A DNA stretch of 64,000 bases, taken from assembly GCA_964584325.1 (NCBI GenBank), contig CAZOZP010000006.1, forward strand, positions 7,290 to 71,289, written 5' to 3'. Origin of the DNA: CAZOZP01 sp964584325. Its GTDB lineage: Bacteria > Bacteroidota > Ignavibacteria > Ignavibacteriales > Melioribacteraceae. The translations under genes were made by a program, and so were the position numbers. The notes under the pieces were generated by a model. That model was not told where the DNA came from. It worked only from the letters and a program-made list of their open reading frames with translations, and did not search any database. Below, piece after piece: positions 25,241-35,000 of the stretch. Positions within the stretch are counted from its first letter, which is position 1. Each line of letters starts with the position of its first letter.

Positions 25241-28200
25241 TCAGTTAAGAAGTTTTCTTGCAAGTTCCTGAATTAAATACTCAACCGGAATAAAGAATAA
25301 AGGTTCATTAGCTGAAGCATTTATTCCGTATTCGGCAATTCTTTTCTGAATCCCGATCTGAATAATTTCAACACAGTTTTCTGTTATCCCTGTAAATAAT
25401 TCACCTATCTCAATATGGATATTCATACTAAACAGCTTCTGGAAACCCAATTCACTATTTAACCAAAGCATTAAGCCTAAAAATTCATCTACCCCATATT
25501 TGATGTCGGCCATTACTTCTTCATCATCTGTGAGTTTTTTGTAAAGAGTACTTTCTATTTTCAGATTGTCTCTTCCGCCAAGATAGACATCAGTTCGGAA
25601 ATCAGTTTCGTCTTCTACCTGATTAATACCATTTCTGTTAATGCTACGCTTTATGTAATCCAATCCGCCCAAGCAAGTAATTTCTTTCTCATTTTCTGCC
25701 TGCACTATGGATATTTTGCATTTATCAATTTGAAATACTCTTTTTGCAAGTCTGTTGATTACTTCAGTAAGATTCTTCTTGTTGGGCGAGGAATCGATCA
25801 GGTGAAGGTATTTGGTTCCGCGTCCGGACAAACATATATATCTGGGATATGTCAAACTATTAATCTTCATATATTTTAGCGAATAATAGACTATTGACAT
25901 AAAATGAAAAAGCATTAGGAACCTGATAGAAGGATTATTCCTGAGACTCTTTGAGAACTCAAGTACTTTATCATGTGAGAAATAAAGATTTATAAAATCT
26001 TCAGACTTCAGCCTTTCAGTACCTTTTTTGTAGTGTTCCCAGTTATTCCGGATTTCCTCTCTGATACTGCTACCTAGCTGATTAAACTGCTCGACTATAA
26101 TTTTTTCGCTGCAATATTTTTCAATTATATTACGTTGACCGCGAGTTTGTCCCCAAAGGCTATTTCCGGCAAATGTAAATGATGTACCAAGCATTGCCCT
26201 GGATTCATTAAAGAACGAAACATCTGTTGAACCGCCTCCTATATCAATACAGACCAGCGAATTACGTTCAACTATTTTATCCTGCTGACTATAGTAATAA
26301 AACGGAGCCTGCGATTCATAAAGTTTCACTATTGATTCTTCCGAAGTCTTAAAAATATCCTTGAATATGTTTTTCCATATCATTTCGAAACTTGCTTTAC
26401 TATTGTCGTCCATACTCAACGGAAGAAACCAAATCAGTCTTGAAACGGATGGATTGCCACTGCCAAGCAATATTTTATTTCGGATGAGGTATGCAATTTC
26501 CTTAAGAAACACCGTTACATATTTTTCTTTATCAGGGTCTAAAGACCACTTCAAGTCGGTAATAATTTCTCCGTCAACTTCTTCTTCAATTACATCCTGT
26601 TCATAAATAAAAGAAATATTTGAATTTCCCAGGAGCACAGGCACATTCTGGCTAGAATTAGGTTCAAAACTCAATGCTGTACGGAAAGGGAACCGATAAA
26701 AAATACTGTCCGGATTATTAAGAACCGAAGGCAGGAATTCACGCTTCTGCTTATTTATAAATGTCCGGGTTTTTAGATTCTGTGCATCTTCTTCATATTT
26801 TTGAACCTGATTAATATTTTCATCACCGTTGGGTTTGTTATATAGCACTACTTGCAAATCGTGTTCACCGGTTTCAAAAGAAAGATACGGAGAATCTTGT
26901 TTCGCTGTTATCTCAGAATAAGCAATGTGAGTATTTGTTGTTCCGAAATCTACTGCATACTGATATTTCTTCGGCCCTAAATGAAGTTCCTTCCAAAGAG
27001 GAATAATAATTCCTGAGCAGGAATTATCAGTCGCTACAACCTGCATATAGTCAAACGGTCTCTTTATTTCATAATAGATTGTACTAAGTAAACCTTCTTG
27101 CTTCTTTCGCCTTATAGTCTTCTTAACATTTATAACAGCGTCAGAATCTTCCGGTATAACCGTATTATTCTCACCAAAGAATTTAATACTGTATATATCG
27201 TTCTTATTCTCAATGCTTGCATCAGAAAACATAACCTTATAATAATCGTTGAATTTGTTCTGTTCAAGCACTTTAAAAAATGGAAAAAATCCGAAATAAA
27301 CTTCAGCATCAACTACTTTACCGGCCTGACTTACCTTGTCGCCCACAAAATAATCTTTAGTAAGTACCACAGGTCCGCTGCTTGTTGGTAAAGTAAGCTT
27401 CACTCTATAACCCTCATTAAGAAGCTTCATAGAATTGCTGTTTTTCTTTTCAATGCTGAGACTTTCCTGCAGATCTTCAATAGTGAAAAAATCAAAATAA
27501 CGGTTTTTTACAGGGAGAAGTATTGCTTTATCAGCATCTGCCATATCAGCAGGAATAAGAAATCGGCCGGCATTAACCGGATAATCCAGCCTGATGAGAT
27601 TATTTTCAAGAAAATCGTCAACCGCTAAATAAGGATATTTAAGTTTTCTATCCGGGAGAATTCTTTTGTTCAGATCTTCGTCTTCCTTTAATCCGGAATA
27701 TTTTTTGTCTGCATAAACGGCAGGATATTTCCCTTGAAGATAAGCCGGAAGTTTGGCGGGTTTAAGAAGAATTGTAGAGCCCTGTCCTTCCGAACTTATT
27801 TCATCGAGTGAAGGCATTATAGGCTGAGTATTCTGAAGAATCGGTATTCCGAGAACCTCTATTTGCAAACCTTTGGAATCAAATATATTCTGGTAATTAT
27901 TTCTGAAAGTTTCTGAATCGGTATTGTTTCTTGCACTCTGAATAGTTGAAAGGAATGAATTTTGGGTTGCCGAAAGATCAGAATAGCACCTTTCTATATA
28001 ATTGTAGATATTCATGCAATGCTGCTGCAGAGTAAATCTGTTGGAACTGAAAAACAAATGGAAATACATCTGAAATGCCTGATTTCTTTCATTCAGAGAC
28101 CGAATAACAGTGAAATAGTTCTCGCCTGTATAAGGATTTACAATTTGGCAGTTGATTTCAGGTGCTGTAAAGAATATAGTAAGAGGAGAGGTCCCTCCTA

Positions 28201-28669
28201 TAATCTGTTCATTAAGTGTTATGAAATATAGCTTTTTAAGTTCAGGGAAATCTTGATCCAAGAACAGATTCAGCGTATCTGCCAAAAGTCTGTTACCGGC
28301 ATTATTAGATTTCATTAGAGATGAAAGATGTATGGATTTATCCCAGGTTTCAATTTTCAGACTATAGTTAGCTGCTTTAAGCTGATCAATATTAAAGAAT
28401 ATCTCAAATAAATCCAGACAGTCTGAAACAAGTTTATGATAAACCGACTTCCCGTCTATTCCTTCATCACAATTATTTATCATATCGAACGCAGTATCAA
28501 AAAGATGAATTCTTGCAAAAGGAGAAGGGATTCCTGTAAGAAGCTTTTTAGCCACGCCGCCGGTCGGATCATTTATCTGTTGAATAACGGTGCTGTTATA
28601 TTTATTTATGGATTTCCAGTCTGTATTTGAAGTCTCAAGATTATTATGTATTGTAAGTTTTCTTGCCAT
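25241..28669 (-). CDS. Large protein with C-terminal actin/Hsp70-like ATPase domain
   Basis: A 1142-residue cytosolic protein. Residues 1 to about 565 match nothing I know. From about 570 the actin/Hsp70 nucleotide-binding motifs appear in order: phosphate 1 YAVDFGTTNTHIAYSE (D574), phosphate 2 VCIDIGGGSTDVSFF (D809) and the adenosine motif YICLSGRGTKYL (near 945). A 200-residue C-terminal extension follows. The Hsp70-type FGTTNT motif with no peptide-binding domain suggests an ATP-driven switch or filament rather than a classical chaperone. The gene sits 12 bases after the tubulin-like gene and 10 bases before the membrane coiled-coil gene, so a joint function is likely. The large N-terminal half is the main unknown. 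Confidence 0.85.
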   Translation of the reverse strand: MARKLTIHNNLETSNTDWKSINKYNSTVIQQINDPTGGVAKKLLTGIPSPFARIHLFDTAFDMINNCDEGIDGKSVYHKLVSDCLDLFEIFFNIDQLKAANYSLKIETWDKSIHLSSLMKSNNAGNRLLADTLNLFLDQDFPELKKLYFITLNEQIIGGTSPLTIFFTAPEINCQIVNPYTGENYFTVIRSLNERNQAFQMYFHLFFSSNRFTLQQHCMNIYNYIERCYSDLSATQNSFLSTIQSARNNTDSETFRNNYQNIFDSKGLQIEVLGIPILQNTQPIMPSLDEISSEGQGSTILLKPAKLPAYLQGKYPAVYADKKYSGLKEDEDLNKRILPDRKLKYPYLAVDDFLENNLIRLDYPVNAGRFLIPADMADADKAILLPVKNRYFDFFTIEDLQESLSIEKKNSNSMKLLNEGYRVKLTLPTSSGPVVLTKDYFVGDKVSQAGKVVDAEVYFGFFPFFKVLEQNKFNDYYKVMFSDASIENKNDIYSIKFFGENNTVIPEDSDAVINVKKTIRRKKQEGLLSTIYYEIKRPFDYMQVVATDNSCSGIIIPLWKELHLGPKKYQYAVDFGTTNTHIAYSEITAKQDSPYLSFETGEHDLQVVLYNKPNGDENINQVQKYEEDAQNLKTRTFINKQKREFLPSVLNNPDSIFYRFPFRTALSFEPNSSQNVPVLLGNSNISFIYEQDVIEEEVDGEIITDLKWSLDPDKEKYVTVFLKEIAYLIRNKILLGSGNPSVSRLIWFLPLSMDDNSKASFEMIWKNIFKDIFKTSEESIVKLYESQAPFYYYSQQDKIVERNSLVCIDIGGGSTDVSFFNESRAMLGTSFTFAGNSLWGQTRGQRNIIEKYCSEKIIVEQFNQLGSSIREEIRNNWEHYKKGTERLKSEDFINLYFSHDKVLEFSKSLRNNPSIRFLMLFHFMSIVYYSLKYMKINSLTYPRYICLSGRGTKYLHLIDSSPNKKNLTEVINRLAKRVFQIDKCKISIVQAENEKEITCLGGLDYIKRSINRNGINQVEDETDFRTDVYLGGRDNLKIESTLYKKLTDDEEVMADIKYGVDEFLGLMLWLNSELGFQKLFSMNIHIEIGELFTGITENCVEIIQIGIQKRIAEYGINASANEPLFFIPVEYLIQELARKLLN

Positions 28670-28681
28670 AATATAAGTCCG

Positions 28682-30127
28682 TTATTGTTTTATTCTTTTA
28701 TTGTACACCGATTCCGCAGCCTGATTCCAACTTTCCATAAACCACTTTTCCTTAGTTTCATTTTTCTTTTTTGTACGGCATTTGTTCAATTCTACGTCAA
28801 AGTCATCTGCCTGGAATTTCTTAATTCCTCTTCCGGGAATCTTGAACATATTAATAGCATCGCTCATATCATTTATTCCTGTATGCAATGCAAAGGGTGT
28901 AAAAGATTTATCATTTTTCTGCATTTCTTCAAGCCATGGATAATAATGGTTATTTATAAAATCCAGAAGCGAATTGTAAAAATCTCCGGCAGTAAAGGAA
29001 TCATCTATTCCGTTTTTCAACTTCCATGGTTGTCTTCTGCCCGGTTCATTTAAGAATCCGTATTTTAAAAGTTTAGATAAAAAGAAAAATTTAGTAAGAG
29101 GTTTCTTTAGCATTTTTGTTGTTTCGTGTCCAAGAACATCAAAAGCATATGGGGCCTGTTTACTATTTATACTATATTCATAAAACTGCGTTGCATTCCG
29201 AGTAAATGAACTTGAACGGCTCATGAAATCAATTATCGAAGTGGCTGCAATTAACTCGACGAAGTGTGCCTTGTTCTTCTGCTGAGTACCACCCTGGCAG
29301 TTATTGTATGGTTTATTGGCTGTATCTCCAATATAATAAAGAGCATTTAATCCATCGAGCTTTGTATCATAATATGAAAGCGCAGCTTTTGTTTTAGTTA
29401 TGAAAGTATTAGAGTCTATATTAGAAGCCTTGTTTTCTACCAAATTGAAATACGGCATAACTGTAACTCCGCCAATAATAGAGCTTTTTATCTGTGCAGC
29501 AGAAGGGATATTACCGAGACCGGAACGGAATATTTTCAGAAGAAGAGGAAATCCCGCGGCACCTGTACCGCCAAATATTGAACTAACGATAAAAATCCTG
29601 TCATCTGTTCTGTTAAAGAGATTTCCGAATAATTGAAACTCAGGTGCTTCCTGAAGAGTATTAAGAACAACACTTCCAACATTCGGATTTCCAAGAAATC
29701 CTTCTGAAAGAAAATCAGCTCTATTCTTACTTGTATAGAGAAGATCGATCATTAATCTGTTTTCAAAATCCTGAATAACTGAATCACCAATAAATTGTCC
29801 GAATCTCTGCTGTGTAGTCTGCGAAAGATTCATACTGAATGTGTTTGAAATTAGCGATTTACTGTTGGCTGCAACAAGAGAATTAAGAGTTGTTATCTTT
29901 GTTTCAAAAAAACCTTTATACTGGGGTTCAACCGATTCGTGTATATTTCTATAAAGATTAAGGCTATCTAATGTCCTGAGCAGATCTCCGTTCCCCTCGT
30001 CCGGATCAATTATTATCGGAATTACTTCCGAAGCCTTAAACTCAACTCCTGCGGCAAGAAGCATCATTAGTGATTTTATAACACGAGAGCCTGTGCCCCC
30101 TATTCCGAATAGAAATAACCTCGACAT
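28682..30127 (-). CDS. Tubulin/FtsZ-superfamily protein (Tubulin_2-like)
   Basis: A 481-residue protein. The N-terminus MSRLFLFGIGGTGSRVIKSL matches the first strand and glycine loop of the tubulin/FtsZ GTPase fold. VIPIIIDPDEGN (about 36-46) corresponds to the strand ending in the D/N-containing loop. IFGGTGAAGFP (G186-G192) is the tubulin signature loop (FtsZ GGGTGTG). It is closest in pattern to the Tubulin_2 family (PF13809), also called FtsZ-like family 1, whose members are predicted to work in membrane remodelling with vWA proteins. The C-terminal half is not recognisable as FtsZ, and I could not locate a convincing T7 catalytic loop, so GTP hydrolysis is uncertain. Third gene of the operon. 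Confidence 0.8.
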   Translation of the reverse strand: MSRLFLFGIGGTGSRVIKSLMMLLAAGVEFKASEVIPIIIDPDEGNGDLLRTLDSLNLYRNIHESVEPQYKGFFETKITTLNSLVAANSKSLISNTFSMNLSQTTQQRFGQFIGDSVIQDFENRLMIDLLYTSKNRADFLSEGFLGNPNVGSVVLNTLQEAPEFQLFGNLFNRTDDRIFIVSSIFGGTGAAGFPLLLKIFRSGLGNIPSAAQIKSSIIGGVTVMPYFNLVENKASNIDSNTFITKTKAALSYYDTKLDGLNALYYIGDTANKPYNNCQGGTQQKNKAHFVELIAATSIIDFMSRSSSFTRNATQFYEYSINSKQAPYAFDVLGHETTKMLKKPLTKFFFLSKLLKYGFLNEPGRRQPWKLKNGIDDSFTAGDFYNSLLDFINNHYYPWLEEMQKNDKSFTPFALHTGINDMSDAINMFKIPGRGIKKFQADDFDVELNKCRTKKKNETKEKWFMESWNQAAESVYNKRIKQ

Positions 30128-30144
30128 ATTTTACCTGTATTCAA

Positions 30145-30540
30145 TTAAAAAGGCGTACATTTTGAATTTGGCGACCACCACTTTACTACAAATGACAATA
30201 CTACAAAAAAGACAATGGAATAAATAAAATTTGAAAGTGTAAATACAAGCACTTCAGGATTGAACAATGAAGTTCCTGAAATCACAAAAGAATATACATA
30301 AGCAGTAATAGCAGAAACTGTTGCCGTAATTAAAAGCGCAATAGAATAATCGCGTCTTGAATTGTATTTGGCATAAAACCACCCTGCTACATAATAATAT
30401 GCAATAAGACCGAGAAGAGGAATAACAAGAAGACAAAGCCAGCCGCAAAAATCAAAAATTTCAAGCCTGTATATCGGGTCGCGATATTGAAGTATAATTT
30501 CATATAAAAATACAAATAACCCGGATACTAAATCGACCAT
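30145..30540 (-). CDS. Small three-helix membrane protein of the six-gene operon
   Basis: A 131-residue integral membrane protein with hydrophobic helices at about 33-55, 65-88 and 98-119, plus an amphipathic N-terminal segment. I recognise no family. Spacing is eight bases from the vWA-like lipoprotein gene and 17 bases to the tubulin-like gene, which makes it part of the same transcript. It could anchor cytosolic components at the inner membrane, but that is inference from position. Confidence 0.75.
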   Translation of the reverse strand: MVDLVSGLFVFLYEIILQYRDPIYRLEIFDFCGWLCLLVIPLLGLIAYYYVAGWFYAKYNSRRDYSIALLITATVSAITAYVYSFVISGTSLFNPEVLVFTLSNFIYSIVFFVVLSFVVKWWSPNSKCTPF

Positions 30541-30548
30541 AACAACTC

Positions 30549-31820
30549 CTACTCATTCTTAACATATATACTGAATTCGAATAATTTCTGCTCATTACAA
30601 TGATATGAAGATTTTATTCCTTCAATCATCTCCTCAAGTGCGAATGTTTTGCCTGCAAAATCAGTCTTGTCATCAATAGTCGATTGTCCTTTATACCAGT
30701 CCGGAAGACTATCTTTCAGTTCAAAACCTATTCGGTTTATGCTAAATGAAGTTTTGCTGACCCTTAACACAACAAAATGGGTAAAGTTTTTGAGTTCCTC
30801 CGTTTCCCTGGAATGAATTTTATCCTTAAATTCATCAGCAGAATAAATCACTTTAGATTTGATTACTGCATCACCTGATTTTATCATTAGGTTTCTTTCA
30901 AGATAATCATTTTCAAGATAATATGGAGGGTATGCTGAAAGATCCAATGCTACGGTAAACTGCACTTCTTCATCCTTTGCCGATTCATTCTTTACTTCAT
31001 TAAATTTATCGCCCTTGTAAAGTCTTCCTTCAATCATTGAATATGTTAATATTTTATGAATTGGTATTCCGGCTGCATATCCGAATTGAAGCTGATCATC
31101 ATACTCAAATCCGTTTGCTCCTAAAAAACTGTTAATTTCGGCCAGATTATCCGGATGACCGGTTACAAATATATAATAGGGCATTAAGGTTCCCTCGAGA
31201 ACTTTAATGTTGTTCTGATAATCATAATAGTTTCCGAAAAATCCGGATTTCAGACTATAAACCGATAAAGCCAAGCCTTTTTTTCGGGCGGAATTGAAAA
31301 CAAGCGTCATGTAGTTTTTTAGAGCAGATAAGTTTTCTCTGTTGATTTCCTTATTCTTCCTGATTTCAGAAGATTCGTATGAGATTATAAAATCAGAAAT
31401 GAAAAAGGCCACTTCCCCCGAATCAAGCCTATTGATTATATTATCAAGAATTTTATCGAGTCTGGAACTGTTGCCGGTCATTAACGATGCAGAACTTACA
31501 TCACGGATATAATCACGCGGATTGTCGGTAAACATAGTGAAGGATGTATCATCAGGGATAAGAAAGAAACTCATTGAATAACGTCCGCTGCTTTCGCCTG
31601 AGAGCTTATCGAGTTTTGATACAAGTCCGGTAATGTTATTCTTAAATTCAGTATTCTGATTAAGAAATCCGGTCATACTCGACGAAGTTTCCGTGTAAAA
31701 TTTAATCAAGACTTTCTCAGGAAGTTTTCGCTCCGTTACAGCGTCTTCTTCAATTTTCCCTTTACACCCGATACAAAAAATAAAAACAGAAACAAGCAAA
31801 ATTAAAACTGTTCTTCCCAT
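30549..31820 (-). CDS. vWA-like lipoprotein, first gene of the six-gene operon
   Basis: A 423-residue lipoprotein with lipobox CIGC (C19). The domain from about 36 to 230 resembles a von Willebrand A fold. VLIKFYTETSSSM has the MIDAS pattern with E44 in place of the usual aspartate (ExSxS, residues 44-48), a threonine follows in SLMTGNSSRLDK, and EVAFFISDFIIS supplies the later acidic residue. Residues about 230-423 form a strand-rich C-terminal region. The lipid anchor places it in the periplasm, on the inner or outer membrane. vWA proteins accompany Tubulin_2 proteins in other bacteria, which fits. The E-for-D change is conservative, and metal binding may be retained. Confidence 0.8.
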   Translation of the reverse strand: MGRTVLILLVSVFIFCIGCKGKIEEDAVTERKLPEKVLIKFYTETSSSMTGFLNQNTEFKNNITGLVSKLDKLSGESSGRYSMSFFLIPDDTSFTMFTDNPRDYIRDVSSASLMTGNSSRLDKILDNIINRLDSGEVAFFISDFIISYESSEIRKNKEINRENLSALKNYMTLVFNSARKKGLALSVYSLKSGFFGNYYDYQNNIKVLEGTLMPYYIFVTGHPDNLAEINSFLGANGFEYDDQLQFGYAAGIPIHKILTYSMIEGRLYKGDKFNEVKNESAKDEEVQFTVALDLSAYPPYYLENDYLERNLMIKSGDAVIKSKVIYSADEFKDKIHSRETEELKNFTHFVVLRVSKTSFSINRIGFELKDSLPDWYKGQSTIDDKTDFAGKTFALEEMIEGIKSSYHCNEQKLFEFSIYVKNE

Positions 31821-31958
31821 ATCACAGGTTTTCCCTTTTATGTTCCGGTAGCCAGAAAAAACTGCCGGAGATAAGCAAAAGATGTTTCTATCGGATTGCG
31901 GTTAAAGCAAAAATGGCACAACACTCCCAACACCGCAACTTTAGCGGTGTAATATTAC
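31821..31958 (-). promoter_or_regulatory. Structured leader before the six-gene operon
   Basis: Upstream of the vWA-like gene lie two hairpins and a palindrome. ACACCGC / GCGGTGT around a seven-base loop is at 31930-31950; GTAATATTAC, a perfect ten-base palindrome, overlaps its end at 31949-31958; CCGG...CAG-AAAAAA-CTG...CCGG is at 31845-31868. On the minus strand these would be in the 5' region of the operon. I could not match them to a known riboswitch class; a regulator site or an RNA leader is possible. Confidence 0.4.
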
Positions 31959-32011
31959 TAAATTTAAAGAGTTTATACAAATTTTTTTGATTTATTTAGA
32001 GATGTGTTAAT

Positions 32012-32040
32012 AAAAAGAGACAGGATGTAATACTGCCTCT
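32012..32040 (-). terminator. Terminator after the propeller-MCP gene
   Basis: On the minus strand AGAGGCAG pairs with CTGTCTCT (eight bp with one G-T pair) around ATTACATC-type loop bases and is followed by TTTTTATTAA. It lies 36 bases after the stop at 32077. Confidence 0.65.
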
Positions 32041-32076
32041 CATAAATTACATTAGACCGAAAATTATAAATCTGAA

Positions 32077-35000
32077 TCAATCCACCTTAAATCCCTGAAC
32101 GGCCTCAATAAGACTGTCGGATAACACATTCAGTTTTTCGGTTTCCATGGCTATGTTGCCTATATTGCGCCCGAATTCATCGTTAATACTGTTGATTTTC
32201 AGCAAACTCTGACTAATATCCGTAGCCGCGCTTGATTGTTCTTCTGTTGCCGTTGCAACCTGATTTATGATCATCTCAACTTCGTTGGAAGAATTAAGTA
32301 TATTCGTAATAGATTCGCTGGTCTTTGTTACAGAAAGTTTTTTAACCCTTACTTCTTCCTCACCTTTCTGCATCAGCGAAACTATTTTAGTAATTTCTGT
32401 CTGAATCGTTTTAATCATATTTGATATTTCGCTTGTTGATTTCGCTGATTTCTCAGCTAATTTTCTCACTTCTTCTGCCACAACAGCAAATCCCCTTCCG
32501 TGTTCTCCTGCTCTAGCGGCTTCTATCGATGCATTCAGGGCCAGAAGATTTGTCTGATCTGCAATATCATTTATTACTTCTATAATCTCATTGATTTTTT
32601 CACTGCTTTTCCCCAGCATTGTAATATCTGCAGAAGCAGACGAGACGAAATCAGCGATATTGTTCATACCTTGCAAAGTTTCTTCTACATTTCTGCCGCC
32701 TTCAACTGCCAGTATTTTAGCATTATTGGCTGAAGTTGATGCAGTCATAGCATTATCTGCGGTCATTGCAATTGTTGCAGTCATCTCTTCAACAGCACCG
32801 GCTACTTCCATATTATAGGACATTTGCTCCTGAGCCCCCTGCGCAATATGTCTAATGTGTCCGGTTATTTGTCTTGTTGCTTCAGTTGTGGTATCAATTG
32901 CTTCTTTAACATTTCCTATCATCTGGTGGACTTTCGAAAGTGCCTCGTTAAATTCCCAAAAAAGTTTGGCAATGTCATCTTCGCTTTCCTTCAGACTAAG
33001 TCTAACGGTTAAATCGCCCTGAGAAAATTTATTGATTGCCTCTCTCATCTCCATTGCACTCGTTTCCAAATACCGCGTCTGCTCTGCAATCTGCTGATGT
33101 GATAGTTCAGCTTCCCTGTGGGCCTCTTTTGCATTTTCAGTCTCCTCCATTGCCTTTCTTTCTGCTTCTTCACTCCTGGAAATTTGTATTTGGAGTTCCT
33201 TGTTCTTAGCTTCAAGAAATATTCTTCTGTTCTTTGCCCTCAGATAAAACCAGTAAGCAATAGCCGCAATTATAATTATTACAAAACTCCTGAACCAGAA
33301 AGTTGCCCAGAATGGGGGAGTAATCTCAATTCTTATTTCACTGGCTTCCTCGTTCCACACGCCGTCGTAGTTTGATCCTTTAACCTTAAAGATATAAGTG
33401 CCGGGATTAAGATTTGTGTAGGAAGCAAACCTTTTATCACTCGAAACATAATTCCAGTCTGTGTCAAATCCTTCCATTATATATGCATACTTGTTACTCT
33501 TTGGATAAGCAAAGTGAAGAGCCGAAAACTCGAAAGAAAAAACATTTTCTTTATAACTTAGAGTTATTTCTTGTGTCTTATCTATTGATTGTGAAAGAAT
33601 AATACTTCCGTTAATTTCTTCGTTAACTCCTACTTCCTTGTTAAGTATCTGGAAAGAAGTAATAATTATCTCCGGTTTAATCTGATCATCAATTATTTCA
33701 GAAGGAAGAAACTCATTAAATCCATTTATCCCGCCGAAGAATAAATAACCTGATTGAGATCTGAAGCAGGATCCCCAAAAAAATTGATTGCTTTGAATTC
33801 CGTCATTAGCGTCATAGTTCTTAAACTCTTCTGATTTCGGATTAAACTTTGATAATCCGTCATTTGTGCTTAGCCACAGATTACCTTCATTATCATTTAA
33901 GATTCCGTAAATCACATTGTTGGGCAGCCCGTCTGCTGTTGTATAATTTCTAATTTTTGTTTTACTTCCGTTCTTCAACGCATCGTCTAAGTCAATAATA
34001 TTTAGTCCGCCACCATAAGTGCCTGCATAAATTTTCCCCGAATCAAATGTACGGTCATAGAAAATTGAAATAACGCGGTCATCGCTTAGGCTTGAAATAT
34101 TTTCCTGATTGTTGTTATATCTTACTATCTTATAATTAACTGTCATTGAGTTTTCGGATGAATTCTGAGGAATCAGCTGATTCAAACCTCCCCAGGTTGC
34201 AACCCAAATATGCCCGTTTTTATCCTGAACTATTGTATTGGACTGAACACCGTTCTGAGTTATGGTATTTTTATTTGAAGGATCGTGCCTGAATTGTCTG
34301 AAATTCTTTCCGGACGGATCGTAAAGCGAAATTCCATTTTCTGTTCCCAGCCAGATATTTCCGAATTGATCTTCATAAAATGCCTGAACAAGATTATTCA
34401 TCAGAGAATTATCATCCCCGGGTATGTTTCGGATATATTCAAATTTCCCTGATTTATCCATAACCGACACACCACTACTCCAGGTTCCGAACCAAAGATT
34501 ACCTTTAGAATCTTTCTTAATTAATGTAACAAAATCATCTCCGATACTTCCGGCGTCATTGTTTCTTAAAACTTCAACATTGCCGGTTTTTCTGTTAATT
34601 TTGTTTACACCTGCATGCGGCATTGAAATCCACAAGGTTTCCTCGTTTTCAAGAAATATTGCTCTTACTGTGTTGGAGGTTATTGAATTGGGATTACCCG
34701 GATCGTTTCTGTAGTGTTTGAATTTCTTTTTGTTCCTGTTGAATTTGTTTAGTCCGCCTCCGAGAGTCCCAATCCAAAATGCACCTGTTTTATCAGGGAA
34801 CAAACGATAAAGAGTTTCATTGTTTAATCCGTTTGGATTAACAGGATCATGTCTGTACCTGTCTGTTCCGCCAGTTTTAGTGTCATATACAAATAATCCG
34901 CTGAGTGTAGCCATCCATATTTTGTTGTCTATGGATACGATCGAATTTACATTCGGGTCTGCTCCTCTGAAGTCAACATTGTAGAAATAGAAATGCATTT

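Noticed and set aside
22934..31820. The MotA-like protein with a coiled-coil tail suggested a Zorya anti-phage system.
   Set aside because: There is no ZorB-type peptidoglycan-binding partner, no ZorD helicase/nuclease and no ZorC or ZorE-like gene. The tubulin-like, actin-like and vWA-like neighbours point to a different machine, although a defence role is not excluded.
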